64,000 nucleotides of DNA, from NCBI GenBank assembly GCA_019925795.1, contig CM034311.1, forward strand, positions 39,473,472-39,537,471, in the 5' to 3' direction. Source of the DNA: Dendrobium chrysotoxum. Taxonomy: Eukaryota > Streptophyta > Magnoliopsida > Asparagales > Orchidaceae. Numbering within the stretch: the stretch's first letter is position 1; each line of letters begins with the position of its first letter. Positions 1 through 10,673 of this stretch are shown in pieces. A program made the translations under genes and the position numbers. The notes beneath the pieces were generated by a model that had not been told where the DNA came from, did not search any database, and saw only the letters and a program-made list of their open reading frames with translations.

Positions 1-299
1 GCACGAATATCCAGCTCACACACAGAGAACAGAAGATTTTTACGTGGAAAACCCTGAAAAGGGAAAAACCATGGGGCCTGGCCCAGTTGAAATGATTCCA
101 CTAGAACTTGAGCAGATTACAGGGGACTGACTCGCCTTCAAGGGCGATCAGATTACAAATATCACCCGTAGGGTGAAGGTTAAGAGGCTTGTGAGGGCCT
201 AATGTCGCTCTGGCAGAACTTCGGGGTCGTCTGGCGGTCTGGCAGAGCTTTGGTCCTTAGGTAGTTGTCGGGCAGAGTTGAGGATGGTAAATAGTGGTC

Positions 300-948
300 C
301 GGCGGAATTTCGGCGTCAAAGCGGTGGTCCAGCAAAGTGCAGGGCCTTAGGTGGTGGTCCGGCAAAAAGCAGGGCCTCAGGTGGTGGTCCGGCGAAGAGC
401 AGGGCCTCAGGTGGTGGTCCGGCGAAGAGCAGGGCCTCAGGTGATGGTCCGACGAAGAGCAGGGCCTCAGGTGGTGGTCCGGCGAAGTACAGGGCCTCAG
501 GTGGTGGTCCGGCGAAGAGCAGGGCCTCAGGTGGTGGTCCGGCGAAGTGCAGGGCCTCAGGTGGTGGTCTAGCGAATAGCAGGGCCTCAGGTGGTGGTCT
601 AGCGAATAGCAGGGCCTTAGGTGGTGGTCCGGCGAAGTGTAGGGCCTCAGGTGGTGATCCGGTGAAGAGCAGGGCCTCAGGTGGTGGTCCGGTGAAGAGC
701 AGGGACTCAGGTGGTGGTCCGGCGAAGAGCAGGGCCTCAGGTGATGGTCCGGCGAAGAGTAGGGCCTCAGGTGGTGGTCCGGTGAAGAGCGGGGCCTCAG
801 GTGGTGGTCCGGCGAAGAGCAGGGCCTCAGGTGGTGGTCCGGCGAAGAGCAGGGCCTCAGGTGGTGGTCCGACGAAGAGCAGGGCCTTAGGTGGTGGTCC
901 AGCGAAGAGCAGGGCCTTAGGTGGTGGTCCGGTGGAGCAACGGCGTCA
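300..948. repeat. 30-bp minisatellite inside LTR (about 21 units)
   Basis: Consecutive 30-bp units of the form gtggtggtccggcgaagagc plus agggcctcag run almost without interruption, with scattered substitutions and no indels visible in most units. The unit length is a multiple of three, so long reading frames stay open on both strands and give a 10-residue peptide repeat (GGGPAKSRAS on plus, PDHHLRPCSS on minus). Nothing else supports coding: there is no start context, no codon preference, and the same array lies in a non-coding LTR position in two other copies. Confidence 0.9.
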
Positions 949-1050
949 AGGCGATGGTCCGGCGGTAGTCGAGGAGGAGCGGGGGGGCAAGAGCTCTCTC
1001 TCTTTTTCTCCTTAGGATCAGGTCTCTCTTTCAAGAGGAGAGGGGGCTCT

Positions 1051-1058
1051 ATTTATAG
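1051..1058 (-). promoter_or_regulatory. LTR TATA box
   Basis: The minus strand reads ctataaatag just before the segment rich in AGAGG/CCTCTC. The same arrangement (ctataaatagcccct) occurs at 55185-55200 in the other complete family-A LTR. This is the likely U3 core promoter of the element. Confidence 0.55.
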
Positions 1059-1519
1059 ATTTTCGTGAGTGGCATGGCCTGTAAATAGGTGGAAGATCAG
1101 GGGTAGTTAGGGAGTGATTTGAATGGACGGCCGATCTTGAATCCCTTGATCATAGACCGTTCGCTGGACATTTGAAGGTCTTAGAAATGTCAGATTTTGA
1201 CGATCTTGGGCTCGTTGGATTCTTCTCATCGAGACGCTCGATTCGACTATAAGCTTATCACCTTTGGAGATCGTTTGGTAATCCAAATTATGGTTTGAAC
1301 TTTCCAACAACGCTTCAGACCTTTGATTTGGACCCATTTGGGCTCGGATTGGGTTGAATTTGGTATCGTTGGGTTCGTATTTCTGAGATGGTCAGTTTGA
1401 CTGTAAGTTTGCTGGAATCAGAGTTTGGATGGTCCCAAAATTAATTTTGGAAGTTTCCAACTTGATTTTGCCTCGAGATTCGTGTCCGATCAAGATAATT
1501 TTTTGATGACGTATCAAGA

Positions 1520-2345
1520 ATAATGAAATCCCAAGTCATCCTCAACACAAGAAAGCCATTTAGATTTAACTCTTTAAATAATCCAAGAAAACGATATAGA
1601 CAAATTAAAACTAAAAAGCTCATTAACATCTTTAAGAGCCAAATTAAGATTATGATCCATAGGATTATCTTGAATTTTCTTAAGTAAATCTTCATGTTGG
1701 TTTTGAAGGAAATCAATATTTTTAGAAACATTCTTAGAAGAAGCTCAAGTCTGCTTCTTGATCAAACACTTGAGATTACGTAATTTACCAAATAAATCAT
1801 TAATAGGATTACCAATAAGAGCCTTAGCAAAAACATCAATAAGTAAATTTCAAAATTCTGGCTTTTTACACAAATTACCTCCCGATTTCTCATTAACAAA
1901 TCTATAATAATTAAAATCCCCTAATAAAACCCAAGGAGAATAAATATTACTAGCTAAATTAAGAATATCATGCCAAAGAGACAATCTTTCAACAGCTAAG
2001 TTAGAAGCATAAATAACTGTAATAAATAGGAGAATATGAACCAATTTTGATAGTGCCATGAATGAATTGATTAGTAATGATAATGCTATTAAAAGAAATA
2101 TAAGAAGCATCTCATTTCAACCAAATCCTCCCTGGAGAAGAGAAATTAAAATTATGGCAATATGCTTCTTGTTGGAAAATTCAATGCTTAGCCTCAAACC
2201 AAGGATCTTTAATTTGATCCACTTTAATATTAGCTTCAAGAATACAAAAGAAATCAACTTCAAAATTTTTAACAATATTTGTGCAAGCATTAACTCTATT
2301 CAAATTATGAAAACCTCTAACATTCTAAGAAGCAATATTAGGAAA
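1520..2345 (-). pseudogene. LINE endonuclease domain and linker remnant
   Basis: Minus-strand translation in two alternating frames gives SWNVRGFHNLNRV and VDFFCILEANIKVDQIK near 2330-2230. Next come SPGRIWLKW, then VIYASNLAVERLSLWHD and SPWVLLGDFNYYR near 2020-1900. These are the typical blocks of the LINE endonuclease/exonuclease/phosphatase fold, the last including the GDFN active-site segment. The linker ends with RVKSKWLSCVEDDLGFHYS at about 1525, where reverse transcriptase should soon follow. Stops and frameshifts make it non-functional. Confidence 0.7.
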
Positions 2346-2997
2346 AAATATTAATGCTTTCTAATAGAGTTTGCTGTATTTTTTACATTTTTGGATCTAG
2401 TAGACTTACCAAGAGCTAAAAGAACCTTAAAAATAGGTTGCACATAAGCAATATCTTTCGGCAAAGCAATTTCCTTCTCTTGAAAATTTAAAATAGAATC
2501 ATCTACATGTGATTCCACCATTTGCTCCTCCAAACTTTGCAAAACCTGAAACTTATTTTGCATTTTAAAATTCTCAGTCATAACATTAGGAATAGAATGA
2601 TAAATAGAAGCAGAAATTTTTAATAAATTAGAAGGAGTCTCTTTTGAAGGAAAATTAAGATTAGGCAAAATTTCTTTCAAGAAAGAAGAATGAACATCTA
2701 AATATTCTAAAATAATATTTTTCAGAAAAGAAATAGAACCTTTCAAATTAATTTGCTCAGAAGACAAGATGTCTTGTTGGGAATCCATAACACACCAGAA
2801 GGTTGAGAAGATTGCAAATTAGGTTCCGAATGTGGAACATGATCAAAGATACCCTGAGAATGGGTATTTTTCTGGGCATGAGCATGAGCTTTAGGAGGTT
2901 GAGAAGGCTTAGAAGGACAAGAAGACACCTTCCAAACCTTCCTAGTCCTGCTTCTCCCTCTATCAGAATCAAGAATAATATTTTCTTTGGGATCCTA

Positions 2998-3824
2998 AGG
3001 TTTAGTCGGACATAAGGAGAACAGATGGACAATCAAACCACACCTAGAACAAGGCATAGGCTTCCAATCATACACTATTTTTAAAGAAAAATATTTCCAG
3101 CCACAGAAATTTTAACTTTCTCTAGAAGAAGAAAATCCTTATTAATTAAAACACAAGCCCTAGTAAAGGTTAGTCTAGCTTGATCAGCCGTTAAAGCATC
3201 AACATTTATTGGAATCCCTACAAGACTTTCAATCTTCGAAATACCTTCAGGAGTCCAACACACCAAAGGTAAATTAAGAATCTTAATCCAAAGAGAAATA
3301 TAATCAAATTCTTCTCGTTTAGAAAGGAACAAGGGAGACCAAAGCAGTATAATAAAAGGTTTTCCAAAAAAGAACCAAGGTCCTCTAGACCAAACTAATC
3401 CATAATCCTCAGGATAAGAAAATTTCATCAAGAAGAAACCTTCACTTAAAGAAAGAAGTGTTAGATTACCTTTCAGCTTCCATGCTTTAAGCATAGCAGA
3501 CCGTAAAGCTTCAAAATAAGATTGCTTACCCAAGGAGTACCCTACTAATGTCAAACCCCATTTTTCTGAAGTAGCCGAAACATCTTCTTCCTAGAAATGA
3601 GCAAGATTATCCGAAGAGGAAACAAAAGAAATAGAAAAAGGTTTGGGGGAAGATTGACGAGAGGTCAATAATCCATTCCAAGTTTTCATAGCACTAGGAT
3701 ATTTCTCGGATGAGGAATCCAGGACTTTAGCCGAAGTTAAAGGAGGAAAAACTTTCGAAATATCCATACATAAACAAGAGGAGAGGATGAGAAACAGATG
3801 AGAGAAGAAAGAAGAGAAACACAT
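2998..3824 (-). pseudogene. LINE ORF1 remnant (DUF4283-like, zinc knuckle)
   Basis: One frame from 3824 to 3081 is broken by a single TAG near 3591. The part after that stop contains EGFFLMKFSYPEDYGLV and GPWFFFGKPFIILLW, which match the conserved core of plant LINE ORF1 proteins (nucleic-acid-binding DUF4283). After 3081 the match continues in another frame with YDWKPMPCSRCGLIVHLFSL, a CX2C zinc-knuckle-like motif, so there is at least one frameshift. In intact LINEs this protein coats the element RNA. Here it is a pseudogene. Confidence 0.7.
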
Positions 3825-5924
3825 CGCTCGAGAAAAAATCCACTAGGGTTTTCAAGAAACCCTAAATGCTCTCTCGCTCATCTCGAGCCTCCCGATATGT
3901 ATCACAGTATAAACAATCACCAAATCTCAAACATTAAAAAAAAAAAAAGAGTGTGTTAGGTAACCAACATCTAATGGTCAATATAAAGTTCTAAAATTTT
4001 AAGATTCTTAAGATAAGAGTATAGATTTTAATTATCTGTTTAATCTATAAACTCTCATTGGGATCCACTCTTAGCTTTTTTTGTAATACATGAATGATAC
4101 TAAATCAAGCACTTAGAAGAATAATTAAGATATTCTTAGAAGAGCCAAACGTTCTCCAAGCATTGCATATTTATAGTCAAAATAAACATATGCATAAGAT
4201 GAATCCAAAGAGAAGAAAATCGCTCAACTCTTATATCATCAAAGTGCTTAAATATTTTATCAATTAGATTAATATGAATCATACAATAGAGAGTTTTTGA
4301 GAATTTTATCTTGGATAACTAAACTCAAAAAATTTATAAATATCCCTCATTCTCATATGAAGTGTTGGATCCAACATTATTTGTGGATGACACCGTACCC
4401 TAATAATAAGGTGTTGATGGGTTAGGACTAAAAAAACTAGGTGAAAAACCATATGATCTCATGGAATGACCCAACAACATGAAGATTTTAAAAAATGTAG
4501 AAGATTAGAAGAAGGAAAAAAGATAAGAAAAAAGTCCTGTAATAGACCTCTCACTCATTTATTTATGGGGTTAAGAGGGGTATATGAAAGACTGCACCTA
4601 AAAATATATATTTTTTAAAAAGTACATATGTGATTGTTTACTAAGTAATACTGACATATTGACTAGCCAAATGATGTATATGTTAATCCCTCACTATAAT
4701 GTGGCCCCTCCTCTCAAGTGAGTGCTTTGGGCAAGTCTTGAAAAGTGGGTCACTTGGACGAGTCTTCAGAAGTTGATTCACACAACGAGTCTATGTCGGC
4801 AAGTCCCTATGAAAAAGATGCAAGTTTCTATGAACAAATGTCAAGTCCCTAGAAGTAAGAGATTAGTCCCTTAAACGATGATAGGTGTAAGCCAGGAATG
4901 AGTCCAACTAATGAAGTTGTTGTCATATGCTTAAAAGGTGTGTATTTTTTGTACCTTGATTGGGGAATGTTTGTGGTAGGTGAATGTCTTCTGTCAACAA
5001 CAACTACTGTGGGTAAGATGGTTTGAATAAGGTGAGTAATTCTCAAGGCATAAATAGATTTGGGTGAGTCCTTTGGGGTACTTCATTGATAATGACTGCA
5101 TTCTTAATTTAGTCCCTCTGAACGAGTCTTTATGTAGTGATCAGGTAAACTATAGGGGGAGAGTGGTTGTTTAACTATGATATGGTGGTAGCTACTGCTC
5201 TTCCAGGTCATACTCCATTCAAGTGATTGCCGCTTTGACAACTTGATCCTCTTGACCGAGTTTCTTGAAGGGAATCCATCAAGTATTTGTGATTCGCCTA
5301 CATAAACATGTATGAGTTACATAAAGGGACAGTTAGAGCTTAATCTATATTAGGAGTCAAAATTATATATAGATCTATCAAATGATTACTGTTGATGACC
5401 ACCATCACTTAACTGTCATACAATCATTAAATAATTATCAGTCGATTACCAGAGTTTGATCATAATAACTAGACTATTGATATTCAACATCCATTGCTTC
5501 TATGAAGTTCCCCAACAATTGTAACCCAACCACCATTGTTTTAACTACCTTTTAAGTAGCTTACTGAAAAATTATTGTTCAACTATTGACACAAATTCTG
5601 ATGTTATGCTTGATGTCAACACTTACACTTAGGTTAGTCTTCTTAGTTTTTAGTGTCTCATATTTCAAGGAACTCAATAAAATAAACTACAAACGATTTC
5701 TTAAAGACAATTATAATGTCTTAAAGTTTCACATACTTTAAACATAAAGGTCATCCCCCATAGTGAATATATATATTACATTGTACCAATATCATTTTCA
5801 ATAATAAAAAAAATATTATCATTTATAACATATAACATATATCAGTAGAATAATTTAAATTAGATCAAGTCTCATAATTTTTTTCTTTAAGATTTTTCGC
5901 GCAAAAAATACTATCTTCAATATA

Positions 5925-5966
5925 CTATTTTATACTAGTATAAATGCACGTGCGCATGAAAATTTT
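5925..5966. other. Possible transposon end with GCACGTGC palindrome
   Basis: The stretch tatactagtataaatgcac followed by gtgcgcatg joins a CTAGT word to a GCACGTGC palindrome. A diverged similar arrangement (tagctagtaaaattacactt followed by gcacaaaatgcatgtg) occurs at 7170-7206. Such arrangements are seen at the ends of plant Helitron-like elements, but no second end was matched. This is inference. Confidence 0.2.
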
Positions 5967-6734
5967 TTTAAAAAATAAGAAATAAATAATTAAAATTTAA
6001 AAATTATTTATGACATGATATATCAATGTTATTAAATTTATATTAACCGTAGATAAGTAAGAAGGGTCTTCTACAAATAAAAAAGTAAAATTAAAAAAAA
6101 ATCGAGCCGTGGATGTAAGAATAAAAAATATTGCATTAATATTTTTTTTAACCTAATTACTACACTTAACCTAAGCCTAACGTTACTACTAACGTAAATA
6201 AATAAAATAAAATAAACGTTACTACTAACATGAATGATGTCATAAGCTTCTTGGAGAGAGATATATTTGTAAACCTATCACAAATTAATACAAACAGTTG
6301 ATATTAATTAAATAATATATATAATTATAAAAACAAATTAATTATAATAATTATCCAATAGTTCGGGATAGCCAATTTGGTTAATGTAAACCTGAATTTT
6401 TCTTAAAATTTCAAGATATAAATAGTCAATATTTGTAATCATGATAATTAATATAATATAAATAAAATAATTAATTAATATAGGTAATAATTTAGAATAA
6501 ATTAAATTTATAATTTTTAAAAATTAAAAAAGTAATGAAAGACTACGATAAATTTTTAGAAATAAAATAAAAGGTATGGATTTACTATGGAAGAAAATTT
6601 AAACAATTTTTATAATAGTAATATAGATGTATAATTGCTAGAGTGTGTATTAAAAATTATTTATCAATGCCACACTTGCATGATATTTTTAATGAATTAT
6701 ATATATTATTAATATCTAGAGCAGATATTAATAA

Positions 6735-7165
6735 AGAAATTAAAAAAATAATATATTAATTAATCCTAATTGAATATAAAAATAAATATAATTAAATGTA
6801 CCAATTAATTCTTTCTTAAATACAATTAATATAATTAAAATGAAAAACGTCATGCATTTAAATGAATAAATAAAGTTCTTAAATAAGTTAATTAAATATA
6901 TAAATAAAAGAAATAATAAAAATAAATATATTAATTAATCCTAATTGAATATAAAAATAAATATAATTAAATGTACCAATTGACTCTTACTTAAATACAA
7001 TTAATGTAAATAAAATAAAAAATATCATGCATTTTGATGAATAAATGAAGTTAACTAAATATATAAATAAATTAAAATATTGATATTCAACTTTGATAAA
7101 TTAAATTGAAGGCTAAGATTACATTTGGGAGGAATCCCAAGCCACACTTATATAGTAGTATATAT
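6735..7165. repeat. AT-rich tandem repeat, two units of about 175 bp
   Basis: The words ttaattaatcctaattgaat and aaatataattaaatgtacca recur about 175 bp apart (near 6752 and 6926), each followed by an atcatgcatttgaatgaataa-like segment. A third diverged copy lies at 9165-9445. The second and third copies end in a similar tttgggaggaatcccaa/tttgagaggaattccaa block. This marks a dispersed AT-rich element family of unknown class. Confidence 0.6.
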
Positions 7166-7419
7166 ATAGCTAGCTAGTAAAATTACACTTGCACAAAATG
7201 CATGTGAATAAAATTTAAAAAATAAACATATATATTATAAAATATAAAATTATATTTATTTACTTACATGAATTAATAAATATATCAATAAAATAATTAT
7301 AATAATGATCATTTACATCAATATCAATAATGATTATTTATGTTAATATCAATTAATAATCATTTATATTAACAGAGTTTTAAAATTAAATTAATAATCT
7401 AAATTATTGATGAATTAAC

Positions 7420-7444
7420 ATATATATATATATATATATATATA
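7420..7444. repeat. (AT)n microsatellite
   Basis: About 12 AT dinucleotides in AT-rich DNA; a shorter one lies at 7738-7753. Confidence 0.9.
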
Positions 7445-7753
7445 ATAAAATATATATTATTATCTGAAGAAATATAAAATATATATTATTATCTTAATAA
7501 ATATAAAACATACATCAAATAGGCATAAAAATAGAAAAAAAAAATAAGCAAATGAAATGAATTTTGAACTCCTACTCCGAAAAAATTACCGTTTAATTAT
7601 GATATAAAAAAATACTCCATATCTAATTTTTTCAAAGATAATACAATATATATGTAAAAAAAAGAAATTCATAAATAAAACAAATAATCACAAAATATAA
7701 TTGAATATAATTAAACTTATTAAATCAAACAAACAAATATATATATATATATA

Positions 7754-7880
7754 TAGGGGTGTCAATATTTGACACAACACGAAAACTCGACTCGAACCCG
7801 ACCCGGAAATTCTGGGTCAGATCCGACCCGATTTCAAAACGGGTCGGGTTCGCGTTCACGAATTCGACCTGTTTAAAAAA
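7754..7880. mobile_element. Possible hAT-like MITE end
   Basis: The segment starts aggggtgtcaatatttgaca and continues with alternating cgacccg/cgggtcggg words that can fold back on themselves. The aggggtgtcaa start is common at the ends of plant hAT-type miniature elements. No opposite terminus or target duplication was found, so the right limit is arbitrary. Confidence 0.3.
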
Positions 7881-9164
7881 CAATCGAAGACATCTTCTCA
7901 ATTAAAAATAAATCAAACAAAGAAAAATAACTAAATAAAGAGATTTCATTTCATATATGAAGTAGAATATAATTATAATTAAAGAGATTTTTTGACGAAA
8001 ACAATCGAAGACATCTTCGACATCCAAAACTTTTCTTATAAAATCAAATAAATAATAAAAAAAATGCAAAAAAAATTTATTTTATAGATAAAAATATAAT
8101 TGCAATTAAAAAGATTTCTAAATAAAAAAATTGAGGTATTTTTGGCATTCAAAGTTTTCCCACAGTCGCAGAGGTGCAGCACAAAGTTGATATGGTCTTC
8201 TCGTTAAAACTTGATATGATCTTCTCGTTTGTCGCAACACTGTCATTGCGAAGGAGTTGTTAGGAGTACTGTAGCTATATCATCTTCCCACCATAGAAAT
8301 AGGAGAGACCGTAGAGTAATAGAAAGAGTTTCAGATAGGATGAGAGTTTGATTAGTTGCGAGAGTTATAATATATAATATAACAAGGAATAGATAGAGTT
8401 ATGAAGACGGGAATATAAAAATGAATAAAAATTTTATGGAATATGAATAGAAAAATATGAAGATAAATAATAAATATAGGGATACAAAGAGAAGAATATG
8501 AAGGGGATATTTAATTAATAATAATTAAGATCATGATAAGAGAGAATAAGAAGAGTATGAAATAATAAAATAAAAATACGAAGGAGTATTCAATAAATGT
8601 AAAGGAAGACTAAGAAGCATTAGAGAATTCAAATTATATATTATTTATTTAAATAAAAATTATTATAATTAATTATTTTTAAAATGATTAATTAATCATA
8701 ATAAGATAATAAAAATAACAGCTAGAATTCTATTTTAAAAACTAATATGAAAGGCTATGACTGCTTGTGAAGATATTGTTCAAGCTGAATTTTGAAAGTA
8801 AATTAATTTTTTATAATAAATTTAATAGTTAATCGTGCAAATGTAACATATGAATTAACATAGTAATTTTAAATAATTTAATATTTAAATTAATTTTTTA
8901 TTGAAAGTAATTTATGTAGTTAAATAATAGCATGCATAATAAACAAATAATAATATTAATTAAGAAAGATTTAAAAATAAAAGTATTGAAAAGATAGAAT
9001 TTAATTTACTTTTTTATATAATAATCATACATTTAAATTTTAGGATTCGATATTCATCATAAATTTAAGAGCTAGAATTCAATATGAGAAGATTTATAAA
9101 TCAATTTTATATTAATATATATGATGAATATTAATTAATGAATTATATTATTAATTGTTAGAGT

Positions 9165-9445
9165 AGGTATTAATTAAGAAATAATAAAAATAAATATATT
9201 AATTAAGCATAATTGAATGTAAAAATAAATATAATTAAATGCACCAATTGACTCTTATATAAATATAATTAATGAAAATAAAATGAAAAATATCATGCAT
9301 TTAAATGAATAAATGAAATTAATAAATAAAATAATTAAATTTATAAATAAAATGAAAGATTGAGATTTATCTTTGATAAATTAAATGAAAGGATATGGTT
9401 ATATTTGAGAGGAATTCCAAATTATTTTTATATAATAATATAAAT
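9165..9445. repeat. Third copy of the 6.7-7.1 kb AT-rich repeat
   Basis: It shares taaaaataaatatattaatt, aaatataattaaatgcacca, the atcatgcatttaaatgaataaatgaa segment and the closing tttgagaggaattccaa block with the copies at 6735-7165. The duplication implies mobility, but no terminal repeats were identified. Confidence 0.5.
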
Positions 9446-9514
9446 AGTATAGATATATGCCATACTTTCTTATAATATTAAAATAATACCTTTTACATTA
9501 TATTACTATCATAT

Positions 9515-10020
9515 CGTTGGCTCATTAGTTGAAGGATTTTTTTTTTCGAGGTTGTAAATTCGAGCGGCATTATGTCCTTACCGAAAATTTTCGGTCACCG
9601 ACCCGAACGGGCCCGTTCCCCGCAAATATTGGGCGGGCCATTGGCCAACAACCGAACATCTTGCGCCCGTAACCAGAATCCGGAGGAGCCAGGAACACCA
9701 AGAGGGAACAGTTTCAGAGACGGTGAGGAAGACGAGGAGGAGGGAGTTCTCACTGACAAGAGCTGGTTTGACGATCGGCGGTTAAGGTAACGCATACGGT
9801 GCTTAAGCCGTCATAGGGCTTATTCCTTACTTTCTTTTATCCATTCGTTCTAGTTCCCTTCTTTCCGACTCACCCTTATCTTCTTTATCTGCTTCAATTT
9901 CTTTATTAAGGAAGTCGCTGGAAAGGATATTGTTCGCTGAGAAGCTCGGCGGAATTTAGAGGTTGCCAAACTCGTCCTGGATCTTCTTATTGCTTCATAT
10001 ATTGGGCTAGGTAAAGTCCT
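9515..10020 (+). other. GC-rich island, possible exon or SINE-headed transcript
   Basis: In a long AT-rich tract, roughly 9570-9800 is markedly GC-richer. It holds an open frame from ATG 9572 to 9790 (72 residues) ending in an acidic stretch, GEEDEEEGVLTDKSWFDD. No family is recognised. Just before it, ttggctcattagttgaagg and ggttgtaaattcgagc loosely resemble the A and B boxes of a tRNA-derived SINE head. It could be a first exon of an unseen gene, a transcribed non-coding unit, or transposon debris. The evidence does not choose between them. Confidence 0.3.
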
Positions 10021-10331
10021 AAACAATAATTTTTTTAATACATTAATTATGTGTAATTATGCTTGGGATTATCTTGATTACATATTGGTTGAATAGTTGG
10101 CAGCTATATTAGGAAATTTCTTCTAATTATCCTAAGTGGTTCTAATTATCCCAATCGAAAGATAATACCTCAATTGACTGCTATAAAATTAGTTGAACAT
10201 TATTTCATAAATTGCACTCTAATTATGTACAGCTTTATATGATTTATATAATTACATTCTACAAAAAAGAAAATAAGATTTTAAATTAATTAAGACAAGT
10301 GTTAATAGTTCTAATGACTTTGATTATATTA

Positions 10332-10673
10332 GGGGGGGTGTTTAGCAGTGGGATTTATGCCCAATTTGAGCAGGATTTACTCTAAATCCTGCCAAACAGG
10401 ATTTATGGCGCCGTTGGAAGTTACGGCGGAATAAATCCTCCATCTCATCATTTTTGCGGTAAATCCCGGATTTACTAAATCCTGCAATTCGGCGGATTTA
10501 AGATTTCACTATTTCAGGGTGTGGGAGAGGGGGAGAGCGGACAGCGGAACTTGGCTTCCAAAGTCAAGCTACAAATAACTGTCTTAAACAGTTTTCAGGA
10601 TTTACTAAATCCGAATTTACAGGATTTAGCAAATCCTATTCAAGTTAAATCCTACTTGTTACCAAATAGCCCC
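10332..10673. mobile_element. Foldback MITE, Harbinger/Tourist-like
   Basis: The left end (ggggggtgtttagcagtgggattt-like) and the right end (ttaccaaatagcccc) are diverged inverted repeats. The interior repeats sense and antisense copies of aggatttactaaatcctg, so the whole can fold into a long hairpin. Flanks are TTA on the left and TAG on the right, close to the TTA/TAA duplication of PIF/Harbinger elements but not identical. There is no coding capacity. Confidence 0.6.

Larger units (their letters stand above)
1..1518 (-). mobile_element. Family-A (Tat-like Ty3/gypsy) LTR, cut by the window edge
   Basis: This is the reverse complement of the LTRs at 14269-16443 and 54727-55726. On the minus strand it starts at 1518 with TGATACGTCATC, as the 54727 copy does, and runs to position 1. 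Its last stretch contains the shared block around the 'ccttttcagggttttccacg' motif. Only the final tens of bases before the LTR end are missing, so internal sequence or a second LTR would lie outside the window. The inner boundary at 1518 falls inside a LINE coding region (1519-3895), so this element inserted into the LINE. It carries a TATA motif and a 30-bp minisatellite. The family assignment rests on the primer site and gag of the 54727 copy. Confidence 0.85.
1519..3895 (-). mobile_element. Decayed L1-type LINE, interrupted by the LTR at 1518
   Basis: Read on the minus strand from about 3895 leftwards, the segment carries in order an ORF1 with a DUF4283-like domain, a zinc-knuckle segment, a spacer, an apurinic-type endonuclease domain, and the linker that precedes reverse transcriptase. 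This is the normal order of plant L1 LINEs. Translation needs frame changes and passes stop codons, so the copy is dead. The reverse-transcriptase part is absent because the family-A LTR begins at 1518 in mid-coding sequence; the rest may continue beyond the window. The 5' edge near 3895 is approximate. Confidence 0.75.
3896..9514. other. AT-rich intergenic DNA, no genes seen
   Basis: Stop codons occur in all frames, A+T is very high from about 5.7 kb on, and there is no recognisable protein similarity. It contains short poly-A/T runs, AT microsatellites, a locally duplicated AT-rich repeat (listed separately) and fragments that look like transposon ends. I see no RNA gene. Confidence 0.6.

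Noticed and set aside
300..948. CRISPR-like array of 30-bp repeats
   Set aside because: Units are contiguous without unique spacers and lie in a eukaryotic LTR.
180..1034. 284-residue PDHHLRPCSS-repeat reading frame and its plus-strand counterpart
   Set aside because: Produced by a 30-bp minisatellite within a non-coding LTR; open on both strands, no family match.
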